From positions 394,001-458,000 of the forward strand of contig NZ_JACVAU010000001.1 of the NCBI RefSeq assembly GCF_014852005.1: 64,000 nucleotides of DNA, read 5' to 3'. This DNA comes from Pseudoxanthomonas sp. PXM03 (GTDB lineage Bacteria; Pseudomonadota; Gammaproteobacteria; Xanthomonadales; Xanthomonadaceae). Made by a program: the position numbers and the translations under genes. Below the pieces are notes generated by a model. The model was not told the origin of the DNA. It ran no database searches and was given only the letters and a program-made list of their open reading frames with translations. Positions 1-8,106 of the stretch are shown piece by piece (the stretch's first letter is position 1; the number at the start of each line of letters is the position of its first letter).

Positions 1-1548
1 GGCTCATCCTGGACCAGGAACGACACCGAGCAGAAGTATGCGCAGGCCGACGGCACGTGGCACTTCGACGGCGACTTCTTCGAATCGCTCCAGTTCGGCG
101 TCAAGGGCCGCGACGGCGGCATCCATCGCAGCACCGGCAACAGCTACTGGGTGTGCCCGGGCACCGACCCGAGCGACTACAACAATCGCTACTGGAACGG
201 CCGCTGCAACGATGTCGCCACCCAGTTCTCGCCGAGTTTCCTGCGTTCTCTGGGCAACCTGGCCGGCGGCATCGACGCCAGCGCTTACCCGGCGATCAAC
301 TATCCGGCATACATCGCCTATCTGAACAGCACATACGGTCCGATGCTGACCCGCGAGGAAGACAACTTCGTCTACAACGTCGACGAGAAGATCTACTCGA
401 CCTATCTGCAGGCCAACTTCCGCACCGATCGCCTGCGCGGCAATGTCGGCGTACGCATCGCGCGCACCAAGCAGCATGCCGATTCCACGGACAAGGTCAC
501 TTCGTACAACGATTACTTCTTCGATGGTGCCGATGGCAATCCTCTGGCATGCCAACAAGGCGCTGCGGCACCCACTGGTGCGCCAGCCGACACGTACTGC
601 GGCACCGAAGGGTACTGGAGGCTTTCGGACAGCCAGCAACGAGCCGAATCGTTCGTCGTCAGCGCTCTGGACCGCAACTACACCGATGTGCTGCCGAGCT
701 TCAACCTCGCCTACGACCTGACCGAAAACCTGGTGTTGCGTGCAGCAGCGTCCAAGGTCATCTCGCGCCCGAGCTACAGCGACATCGCCGCTCCCGGCAG
801 TCTTGAGTACTTCAGCCCCGAGTATGTGGCCGATCGGCGCTTGACGGGTGGCGCGGGCGAGCAGGGTTGGTACGGTTCTGGCAGCAACAAGAATCTGGAA
901 CCCTACAAGGCGACCCAGTTCGACCTGGGCCTGGAATGGTACTTCCAGCCGGGTTCGGTCGCCGGCGTGGGCCTGTTCCGCAAGAACGTCAAGAACTTCG
1001 CGGTGGGCGTGATCAACGACGTGGACATGATCGTCGACGGCCAGACCGTCACGGTGCAGAACTACAGCACCCAGGCCGGCGGTCGCGATGCGGTTTCGCA
1101 GGGCGTTGAACTGTATGCGCAGCATACGCTGGATTTCGGCCTCGGCTTCCAGTTCAACTACACCTACAACGACGCCAGCGAGGCGGCCGTGACCCTCGAA
1201 GACGGCACCGAACTCGGCAAGACTTCGATGCCAGGCAGTGCCAAGAACCAGACCAACTTCACCGTATTCTACGAAGCGCAGAAGCTGTTGTTGCGTGCCT
1301 CGTACAACCGGCGTGGCGAAGTGGTGCAGGGTCTGGTCAATGGTCTGAACGTCTACGAAGAGCCGTACTATCAGATCGACCTGAATGCGGCCTACAACAT
1401 CACGCCCGCCCTCAGCATCAGCGCATCGGTGCTGAACCTGACCGAGGAAGAGACGCGCTCGCACTTGGGCAACGACACCAAGGATCGCTTCTACACCAAT
1501 GGTTATGCTGGCCGCGTCGCCTACCTGGGCCTGACCTACAAGTTCTGA
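1..1548 (+). CDS. TonB-dependent receptor, 3' part (5' truncated by window edge)
   Basis: The frame is open from base 1, so this is the last 515 residues of an outer-membrane receptor; the plug domain and most likely the first strands lie outside the window. What remains is alternating amphipathic beta-barrel sequence with long Asp/Asn/Tyr-rich loops. It closes with the family-typical last strand, ending AYLGLTYKF with a terminal Phe, the BAM recognition signal. The stretch NLTEEETRSH before the last strands is characteristic of the large Xanthomonas/Caulobacter sugar-type receptors. It is followed by a strong terminator and then by an alpha-mannosidase gene, so uptake of a mannose-containing glycan is the likely role (inference from context). 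Family certain, substrate unproven. Confidence 0.93.
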   Translation, partial: GSSWTRNDTEQKYAQADGTWHFDGDFFESLQFGVKGRDGGIHRSTGNSYWVCPGTDPSDYNNRYWNGRCNDVATQFSPSFLRSLGNLAGGIDASAYPAINYPAYIAYLNSTYGPMLTREEDNFVYNVDEKIYSTYLQANFRTDRLRGNVGVRIARTKQHADSTDKVTSYNDYFFDGADGNPLACQQGAAAPTGAPADTYCGTEGYWRLSDSQQRAESFVVSALDRNYTDVLPSFNLAYDLTENLVLRAAASKVISRPSYSDIAAPGSLEYFSPEYVADRRLTGGAGEQGWYGSGSNKNLEPYKATQFDLGLEWYFQPGSVAGVGLFRKNVKNFAVGVINDVDMIVDGQTVTVQNYSTQAGGRDAVSQGVELYAQHTLDFGLGFQFNYTYNDASEAAVTLEDGTELGKTSMPGSAKNQTNFTVFYEAQKLLLRASYNRRGEVVQGLVNGLNVYEEPYYQIDLNAAYNITPALSISASVLNLTEEETRSHLGNDTKDRFYTNGYAGRVAYLGLTYKF

Positions 1549-1612
1549 GGACGTGTCCCCTGTTCGCCCCTTGCCTTCTCTCCCGCCTGGCGACAGGCGG
1601 CTTGGGGCCGAC

Positions 1613-1639
1613 GGCCCGGCTACGGCCGGGCCACTTTTC
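1613..1639 (+). terminator. Rho-independent terminator after TonB receptor
   Basis: A perfect 8-bp stem, GGCCCGGC (1613-1620) with GCCGGGCC (1625-1632), closes a TACG tetraloop and is followed by ACTTTTCC. It lies about 65 bp after the receptor stop and separates it from the GH92 gene. Confidence 0.8.
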
Positions 1640-1682
1640 CATTCATCGTGGCGGGCATGGACGCCGCCACATCCGGTGAGAC

Positions 1683-1716
1683 CTGCACGATGTCAGCTCC
1701 CGTCGACGTCGTGCAG
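1683..1716. promoter_or_regulatory. Inverted repeat upstream of GH92 gene
   Basis: CTGCACGA (1683-1690) and TCGTGCAG (1709-1716) are perfect inverted 8-mers with an 18-nt spacer, ending about 54 bp before the GH92 start codon. It could be an mRNA hairpin or a paired operator for the LacI regulator encoded just downstream. No promoter boxes are clear around it. Confidence 0.4.
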
Positions 1717-1769
1717 ATGCTGTTTCTCGCCTGTGCCACCCTTGCTGACCCACGACGACCAGTGAACGC

Positions 1770-4217
1770 ATGAAAGACATGACGATCAACGCGATATTCC
1801 GCTCGCTGTTCCTGCTCCTGGCAACGACCACATGGGCGGCCGAAGCGGCGCCGCGAAGCCTGGCCGAAGAGGTCAACACCTTCATCGGCAGCAAGGACGA
1901 CGGCAACACGTTTCCGGGGGCGTCCGCGCCTTTCGGCCAGATCCAGGTCAGCCCGATCGGTTCGCACTACTCGGGTTGGCGCTACGACGACCCGCAGATC
2001 CGCGGCTTCGGCCACTCCTTCGTTTCCGGCGCGGGCTGCTGGGAGCAAGGGGGCCAGGTATCGGTGCTCCCGGTCACCGGACGCATCGGTCCGGGCGGCG
2101 AATTCGACACGGCCGGTGCCAAGACGTTCGACCACAAGCGCTACGGTTCGCGCTACCGGCATGACGGCGAGAACGGCCAGGCGGGCTACTACAAGGTACG
2201 GCTGACCGACTACGGCGGCATCGATGCCGAGGCGACCGCGCTGACCCGCGCCGCCGCCGAACGCTACACCTTTTCCAACCGCGGCGAGGGCCACGTGCTG
2301 GTCAACGTGGGGCAGGCCAATGAACGCCATGCGGTGACCGGCAGTGCCATCAACGTGGTCGGCGACCGCGTGGTGGAAGGCAAGCTGGTCACCAAGAGTT
2401 TCTGCGGTGGCCACCAGTACACCACCTGGTTCCGCCTGGAGTTCGATCGCCCGTTCAAGGCGTTCGGTACCTGGGGCGAAGCCGGAGGCGTAGTGAATGC
2501 GCGCCACAGCATGGAAGGCGAGGGCAAGCCCAACGGGGCATGGCTGACCTTCGACCTGGAAGGCAATCCTTCCGTCACGGCCGTCTCGGCCATTTCCCAT
2601 GTCGATGCGGACGGTGCGCGCAACAACCTGCGCAGCGAAGGCATGCAGGGCGGACGGCTGCTCGGCTTCGACGCCATGCGCAAGCGCGCGCAGTCGGTGT
2701 GGGACAAGGAGCTGGCCAGCGTGCGTGTGCATGGCGGCAGTACCGACGACCGTGCCGTGTTCTACACCGCGCTGTACCACGCGCTGCTGCAGCCGTTGAC
2801 CGGCAGCGATGCCGACGGCCGCTACCGCGGCTACGACGACCGCATCCACCGTGCCGATGGCTGGACCTACTACGAATACTTCTCGCTGTGGGACACCTAC
2901 CGTTCGCAGAACCAACTGGTGGCATTGCTGCGACCGCAGCGCGCCGCCGACATCGGCCGATCGTTGCTGGCCATACGCGAGCAGGGCGGCTGGCTGCCGC
3001 GCTGGGGTTACGCCAGTTTCGAGACCAACATCATGACCGGCGATCCGGTGACGCCGTTCCTCGTCGACCTGTGGCGTTTCGGTGCGATGAAGGGCCGCGA
3101 AGCGGATGCATATGCGGCGCTGCGCGAGAACGCATTCGGCGTGCCGCCGTTGAACTCGCGGCATGCCGGCCGTTCCGGCAATCCCCACTATCTCGAGCAC
3201 GGCTTCGTGCAGTACGACCGCGCTTTCCCGTCCAAGGGCATGGACGTGGATCCGCACCATGGCGGCTCGGCGACACTGGAATACGCGCTGGCCGATTGCT
3301 CCCTGTCGTTGATGGCCGATGCGTTGGGGCATGGCGATGACGCTGCCGTGCTCAAGCGGCGGGGCCGCAACTGGCGCACGCTCTGGGATGCCGACATCCG
3401 CGACGAGGAAGCCGGGTTCAGCGGCTTTCCGCGCCCGCGCACCGAGGACGGCCAGTGGTACACGCCGGCGGACGGCCGCTATGGCCCGCGCTCGCACCAT
3501 GGCTTCCACGAGGGCACGGCCTGGCAGTACCAGTGGTTGGCACAGCAGGACGTCCCCGGCCTGGTCGAGGCGATGCACGGGCGCGACCAGGCGGCCCGCC
3601 GCCTGGATACGTTCTTTGCCTACGATGCGCTGCTGGCCGATCCCGCCGGTGCTGCACGCAAGGAATGGGTGGTGGGGCCTTACAGCTACTACAACCAGTT
3701 CCGCTACAACCCCAACAACGAACCCGACCTGCACGCGCCGTGGATGTACACGCTGATCGGCCAGCCGTGGAAGACCGCCACGGTGCTGCATGCGGCGCAG
3801 CGGCTGTTCACCAATGCGCCCAACGGCGTCACCGGCAACGATGACCTGGGCACGATGTCGGCGTGGTACCTCTTCAGTGCCATGGGCCTGTATCCGGTGG
3901 TGCCGGGCACGGGCCAGTTCGTGCTGCATCCTCCGCGTTTCGCGCGCATCGACATCGATCTGGGGCAGGGCCGCACGCTGCGCATCGACGCGCCGCAGGC
4001 GGACGGCGACAAGCTGCAGTACATCGGCAACGTGTCGTTGCGGGGACGCGCGCATCCGTCCGTGTGGATGGATTGGGAAAGCCTGCAGCAGGGCGGTCGC
4101 CTGCACGTGGAATTGACCGGCACGCCGCCGCAGCAGGGCTGGGGTACGCGGCCGGACGACCTGCCCGCATCGCCCTGCGCCGCGGATCCGGCCACGCTGC
4201 CCGGGGCGGGTCGATGA
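1770..4217 (+). CDS. GH92 family alpha-1,2-mannosidase, secreted
   Basis: An 815-residue exo-alpha-mannosidase of glycoside hydrolase family 92, which trims alpha-linked mannose from high-mannose glycans by a Ca-dependent inverting mechanism. The N-terminus is a signal peptide (hydrophobic core FRSLFLLLATTTWA, cleavage near AEA). Family hallmarks are the N-terminal VNTFIGSKDDGNTFPGAS stretch, the HEGTAWQYQW motif with the probable general acid Glu581, and near the C-terminus the GNDDLGTMSAWYLFSA block that ends in GLYPVVPG. The length is normal for the family. The ATG at 1770 is used because it opens the signal peptide; the Shine-Dalgarno is weak. The gene is followed after 76 bp by a LacI regulator, then a transporter and a sugar kinase, a typical mannose-use gene set. 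Specificity (alpha-1,2 versus 1,3) cannot be read from sequence alone. Confidence 0.93.
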   Translation: MKDMTINAIFRSLFLLLATTTWAAEAAPRSLAEEVNTFIGSKDDGNTFPGASAPFGQIQVSPIGSHYSGWRYDDPQIRGFGHSFVSGAGCWEQGGQVSVLPVTGRIGPGGEFDTAGAKTFDHKRYGSRYRHDGENGQAGYYKVRLTDYGGIDAEATALTRAAAERYTFSNRGEGHVLVNVGQANERHAVTGSAINVVGDRVVEGKLVTKSFCGGHQYTTWFRLEFDRPFKAFGTWGEAGGVVNARHSMEGEGKPNGAWLTFDLEGNPSVTAVSAISHVDADGARNNLRSEGMQGGRLLGFDAMRKRAQSVWDKELASVRVHGGSTDDRAVFYTALYHALLQPLTGSDADGRYRGYDDRIHRADGWTYYEYFSLWDTYRSQNQLVALLRPQRAADIGRSLLAIREQGGWLPRWGYASFETNIMTGDPVTPFLVDLWRFGAMKGREADAYAALRENAFGVPPLNSRHAGRSGNPHYLEHGFVQYDRAFPSKGMDVDPHHGGSATLEYALADCSLSLMADALGHGDDAAVLKRRGRNWRTLWDADIRDEEAGFSGFPRPRTEDGQWYTPADGRYGPRSHHGFHEGTAWQYQWLAQQDVPGLVEAMHGRDQAARRLDTFFAYDALLADPAGAARKEWVVGPYSYYNQFRYNPNNEPDLHAPWMYTLIGQPWKTATVLHAAQRLFTNAPNGVTGNDDLGTMSAWYLFSAMGLYPVVPGTGQFVLHPPRFARIDIDLGQGRTLRIDAPQADGDKLQYIGNVSLRGRAHPSVWMDWESLQQGGRLHVELTGTPPQQGWGTRPDDLPASPCAADPATLPGAGR

Positions 4218-4293
4218 GTCTTCCTGCCGCCCTGGCGAGCGTGCCGGTGCAATGGTTTACGCTGCGGACTTTCTCTGGAATGAATCGATCCAT

Positions 4294-5451
4294 ATGAGCC
4301 AGAAGCGTCCCTCGCGCACGGGTGCCACCGGCAAGGCCGGGTCTTCGTCGCCCAAGGCGGGCAAGCCGGTGAAAAAGACGGCGAAGAAGGTAGGTGAAGC
4401 CAGGCCGGCCGCACCCGAGCGCAAGCGTGAAAACCAGCGCGTGGTCACCGTCACCGATATCGCCAATGCCATCGGAGTGTCGCGCGCGACCGTGTCGCTG
4501 GTATTGCGTGGCAGTCCGCTGGTGCATGCCGACACGCGCGCCCGGGTGGAGGCCGAACTGAAGCGCCAGCGCTACGTCTACAACCGCAGCGCGGCCAACC
4601 TGCGCAGGCGCACGTCATCCAGCGTCGCGCTGGTGATCAATGACCTGTCCAACCCGTTCTTCGCGGAGTTCGCCGCTGGCGTGGATGAAGCCCTGGGCGG
4701 GCAGGGCTACGTCACCCTGCTCGGCAGCACGGGCGAATCGCCGCAGCGCCAGCAGGCGGTACTTGCGTCGCTGATGGAGCACACGCCTGCCGGCGTGATC
4801 CTGTCCCCCGCCGAAGGCAGTGATGCCGCCGAACTGCGCACCGTGCTGGATGCGCGCAGCCACGTGCTGTTGTTCAACCGGGAACTGGCCGGCGCGGACG
4901 CATGGGACTTCCTGGCGCTGGACAACGAACGCGGCGCACGCATGGCGGCCGAACACCTCATCGGCCTGGGCCACCGCCGCATCGCGTTCTTCGGCGGCCA
5001 TGCCGATTCCAGTTCGTGCCGGCAACGGCGCGCGGGTTTCGCGCAGGCGATGGCCGCGGCGGGCTTGCCGGTGGAGCCGCAATGGTTGATCGAATCGGCG
5101 CCCAACCGGCTGGAAGCGGCCACGCGCACCGGTGCGCTGTTCGGTGAGCGCGCCAGTCCGACCGCCGCGGTCTGCTACAACGATACGGTGGCGCTGGGCC
5201 TGATGCTGGGCCTGGCCTCGCGCGGCATCCAGCCGGGCCGGGGCTTCGCCGTCACCGGCTTCGATGACATTCCCGAAGCGGCGATGACCACGCCGCCGCT
5301 GACCACGCTGTCGGTCGATCCGCGCGAGCGCGGCCGGCAGGCGGCGCGCATGCTGCTGCAGCGCGTGGCCGATCCCGATGCTGCCCCGATGCGCACGATC
5401 GCGCCCGTGCGTCTGTGCATCCGCGAAAGCAGCGGCGTACCGCGCCCATGA
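4294..5451 (+). CDS. LacI-family transcriptional regulator with basic N-terminal tail
   Basis: A 385-residue repressor. The helix-turn-helix (VTDIANAIGVSRATVSLVL) starts near residue 53 and is followed by the hinge and a periplasmic-binding-protein-like sugar-sensing domain up to the C-terminus. Residues 1-49 are an unusual extension very rich in Lys, Ala, Pro and Arg, resembling histone-H1-like tails, whereas LacI proteins normally begin within a few residues of the HTH. The ATG at 4294 was chosen over an in-frame ATG at 4252, whose extra 14 residues look non-coding. Position inside the mannosidase/transporter/kinase cluster suggests that it controls that cluster in response to a mannose-type sugar. 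No operator for it could be identified with confidence. Confidence 0.92.
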   Translation: MSQKRPSRTGATGKAGSSSPKAGKPVKKTAKKVGEARPAAPERKRENQRVVTVTDIANAIGVSRATVSLVLRGSPLVHADTRARVEAELKRQRYVYNRSAANLRRRTSSSVALVINDLSNPFFAEFAAGVDEALGGQGYVTLLGSTGESPQRQQAVLASLMEHTPAGVILSPAEGSDAAELRTVLDARSHVLLFNRELAGADAWDFLALDNERGARMAAEHLIGLGHRRIAFFGGHADSSSCRQRRAGFAQAMAAAGLPVEPQWLIESAPNRLEAATRTGALFGERASPTAAVCYNDTVALGLMLGLASRGIQPGRGFAVTGFDDIPEAAMTTPPLTTLSVDPRERGRQAARMLLQRVADPDAAPMRTIAPVRLCIRESSGVPRP

Positions 5452-5499
5452 CGCTTCCCCATTCTTCTTTCCCATACGCCCGTTGAGGTCTACGACCGC

Positions 5500-6813
5500 A
5501 TGCCGATCGCATCATCCCCACCCACAGTGACCTCCCGCGGGTCCGCCTCGGCCGTCACGCCGCGCGCGGCGCTGGCCGTGGTGACCACGATCTTCTTCAT
5601 GTGGGGCTTCCTGACCTGCCTCAACGACATCCTGATCCCGCACCTGAAGGCCGTGTTCGAACTGAATTTCGCACGCGCGATGCTGGTGCAATTCACCTTC
5701 TTCGGTGCGTACTTCCTCATGTCGCTGCCGGCCGGCCGGCTGGTCGCGCACCTGGGCTACAGGAAAGGCATCGTGGCGGGTCTGGCCATCGCCGGCGTGG
5801 GCGCCCTGGGCTTCTGGCCGGCGGCGGAACTGCGCGTGTACGAAGCCTTCCTGGGCGCGCTGTTCGTGCTGGCCACCGGCATCACCGTGCTGCAGGTGGC
5901 GGCCAATCCGTACGTGGCGTTGCTGGGGCCCGAACAGACCAGTTCCAGCCGCCTCACGCTGGCACAGGCGCTCAACTCGTTGGGCACCGCCATCGCGCCG
6001 CTGGTTGGCGGCCTGCTGATCCTGGGCAATACGGTGAAGAGCGCCGATCAGATCGCGGCGCTGCCGGCGGTCGAGCAGGTCGCGTATCGCGCGCAGGAGG
6101 CGCAGGCGGTGCAGGGGCCGTATGTGGGGCTCGCGGTTGTGCTGTTCCTGCTGGCGCTGTTCGTGTTCCTGTTCCGCCTGCCCACGCTGAGCGAGACCAC
6201 CGAGCAGGCCAGTCCGGTGCGACATACGCTGGGCGAAGCCTTGCGCCACCGCCATGTGCGCTTCGGCGTGCTCGCCATCTTCTTCTACGTCGGCGCGGAA
6301 GTGGCCATCGGCAGCTTCCTGATCAACTACCTGTCGATGCCGGCCATCGGCGGCTTCAGCGAGCAGGAGGCATCGCGTTACGTCGCCGCGTACTGGACGC
6401 TGGCGATGGTGGGCCGCTTTGCGGGATCGGCGATCATGGTCCGTTTCTCGCCGCGCAAACTGCTGGCGCTGTTCGCCGTGATCAATGTGGTGCTGCTGGC
6501 GACCACCCTGCTGGGCAGCGGCAAGGTATCGCTGTACAGCGTGGTCGCCGTGGGCCTGTTCAATTCCATCATGTTCCCCACCATCTTCGCGCTCAGCATC
6601 GAACGCCTGGGACCGTTGACCAACAAGGCCTCCAGCCTGCTGATCATGGCCATCGTCGGTGGCGCCGTGGTGCCCTATTTGCAGGGCGTGCTCGCGGATG
6701 GCGTGGGCGTGCAGGCTTCCTTCCTGCTGCCGTTGCTGTGCTATGGCTACATCGTGTTCTACGGCCTGTCGGGTTCGCACCCGGCACCGGCCACGCAGGC
6801 GCAGGGAGCGTAA
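5500..6813 (+). CDS. MFS sugar permease, FucP (FHS) family
   Basis: A 437-residue inner-membrane sugar:proton symporter of the fucose/glucose/galactose (FHS) branch of the major facilitator superfamily. About twelve hydrophobic segments are visible. The FHS signatures include the first helix FFMWGFLTCLNDILIPHLK, the loop LPAGRLVAHLGYRKG, and helix 4-5 QVAANPYVALLG. The charged substrate-site residues Asn and Asp in helix 1 are retained. Between the LacI gene and a PfkB kinase gene (3-bp gap), its likely job is import of the monosaccharide released by the GH92 enzyme. Mannose is the best guess by context; fucose, glucose or N-acetylglucosamine remain possible. Confidence 0.92.
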   Translation: MPIASSPPTVTSRGSASAVTPRAALAVVTTIFFMWGFLTCLNDILIPHLKAVFELNFARAMLVQFTFFGAYFLMSLPAGRLVAHLGYRKGIVAGLAIAGVGALGFWPAAELRVYEAFLGALFVLATGITVLQVAANPYVALLGPEQTSSSRLTLAQALNSLGTAIAPLVGGLLILGNTVKSADQIAALPAVEQVAYRAQEAQAVQGPYVGLAVVLFLLALFVFLFRLPTLSETTEQASPVRHTLGEALRHRHVRFGVLAIFFYVGAEVAIGSFLINYLSMPAIGGFSEQEASRYVAAYWTLAMVGRFAGSAIMVRFSPRKLLALFAVINVVLLATTLLGSGKVSLYSVVAVGLFNSIMFPTIFALSIERLGPLTNKASSLLIMAIVGGAVVPYLQGVLADGVGVQASFLLPLLCYGYIVFYGLSGSHPAPATQAQGA

Positions 6814-6816
6814 GCG

Positions 6817-7845
6817 ATGTCGAAGATCGTCTGTTTCGGCGAGGCCCTCATTGATCTGCTGGCCCAGCCCCCCGCCACCGCCGATACACCGCGCGCGTTC
6901 CTGCAGTATGCCGGCGGCGCGCCCGCCAACGTGGCCGTGGCCGCAGCACGGCTGGGCGCCGATGCGCACTTCGCCGGCATGCTGGGTCACGACATGTTCG
7001 GCGACTTCCTGCTGCAGAGTTTCATCGCTGCCGGCGTGGCGACGGATTGCATCGTGCGTACCAACGCCGCCAAGACCGCGCTGGCCTTCGTTGCGCTGGA
7101 CGAACACGGCGAACGTAGCTTCAGTTTCTACCGGCCGCCCGCCGCCGACCTGCTGTTCCGCAGCGCGCATTTCCTGCCTGCCTGCTTTGGTGGCACCGGC
7201 AGTTTCCATGTCTGCTCCAATAGCCTGACCGAAGCCGGTGTCGCCGAAGCGACCCTTGATGGCATGGCACGCGCACGGGATGCGGGGGCGATGGTGAGCC
7301 TGGATCTCAACCTGCGTCCGGCGCTGTGGCCCGAAGGCGTGGATCCGGGTCCGCGCCTGTGGCAGGCCTTGTCGGCTGCCGACCTGGTCAAGCTCTCGCA
7401 GGAGGAACTGGATTACCTGGCGCAGCCGCTGGGTGGCGGCGCCGACGGCGAGGCGGCCGTGCGGGCGCGCATCTTCGAAGGCAAGGCGCACTGGCTGATC
7501 GTCACCGATGGCGCCGCGCAGATCCGGTGGTTCACGCGGCAGGCGTCCGGACACGCGCCTAGCTTCCGCGTCGAAGCGCGCGACACCACGGCGGCCGGTG
7601 ATGCCTTCGTGGGCGGGCTGCTGTTCCGGCTGGGAGAACTCGGTGGCGATGGCCGGGGTTTCCATGCCTTCTGCCAGCATCAGGAAGGTCTCGAAGACGC
7701 CATCCGCTTCGGCGCCGCCGTGGGCGCGCTGGCGGTGACACGGAAGGGCGCATTCGCCGCCATGCCGTCGTTGGCCGAAGTGAACCAGCTTCTCCAGGAG
7801 CAGCACCACGAACCCGCCGCCCTCGCTCTGAGAGAAGAAGGCTGA
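6817..7845 (+). CDS. PfkB-family carbohydrate kinase (fructokinase/mannokinase type)
   Basis: A 342-residue ribokinase-superfamily kinase that phosphorylates a hexose taken up by the adjacent permease. The N-terminal signature GGAPANVAVAAARLG and the C-terminal PfkB signature DTTAAGDAFVGGLL are present. The catalytic Asp of the AGD triad is intact, but the usual DTTGAGD reads DTTAAGD, replacing one anion-hole glycine by alanine. The start is an ATG three bases after the permease stop, so the two are translationally linked. Closest in feel to fructokinases; in a mannosidase cluster a mannose or fructose substrate is plausible. Confidence 0.92.
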   Translation: MSKIVCFGEALIDLLAQPPATADTPRAFLQYAGGAPANVAVAAARLGADAHFAGMLGHDMFGDFLLQSFIAAGVATDCIVRTNAAKTALAFVALDEHGERSFSFYRPPAADLLFRSAHFLPACFGGTGSFHVCSNSLTEAGVAEATLDGMARARDAGAMVSLDLNLRPALWPEGVDPGPRLWQALSAADLVKLSQEELDYLAQPLGGGADGEAAVRARIFEGKAHWLIVTDGAAQIRWFTRQASGHAPSFRVEARDTTAAGDAFVGGLLFRLGELGGDGRGFHAFCQHQEGLEDAIRFGAAVGALAVTRKGAFAAMPSLAEVNQLLQEQHHEPAALALREEG

Positions 7846-7988
7846 CGCGCCTCCAGGAAAGCAGCGTCGTGATTCCCTGCGGCGGTACGTAGATCCATGT
7901 CGGCGGCCGGCCCGTCAGGGACAGTCGCCCGGACCATAGGAAGACCCGTGCACACCCGGCGAATCACACCGCTGGCGTGCACCGGGGT

Positions 7989-8017
7989 TTCATCACGACG
8001 TTGAACACGTCTAGAAT
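7989..8017 (+). promoter_or_regulatory. Putative promoter with inverted repeat upstream of TonB receptor operon
   Basis: TTCATC (7989-7994) and TAGAAT (8012-8017) are 17 bp apart, a plausible sigma-70 pair. The spacer contains the perfect inverted repeat GACGT-TGAAC-ACGTC (7997-8011), well placed for a repressor. No Fur box was recognised. The rest of the 261-bp gap (7846-8106) holds nothing else I can assign. Confidence 0.35.
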
Positions 8018-8106
8018 CCCCGCCACGATCCCATCGGTCGTGGCCGCTCCGCGGCCGGCACAGCTGCCGCCATGCCAATCCTCCCACCTGCTTGCCGGAG
8101 ATTCGC

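Noticed and set aside
1620..4106. Long minus-strand frame opposite the GH92 gene (similar cases opposite 5512-7809, 10207-12483 and 23145-26129)
   Set aside because: Antisense shadows of real genes with unnatural composition and no recognisable domain.
7846..8106. Possible cobalamin riboswitch before the TonB receptor at 8107
   Set aside because: No B12-box or the conserved GCCACTG segment could be found on the coding strand.
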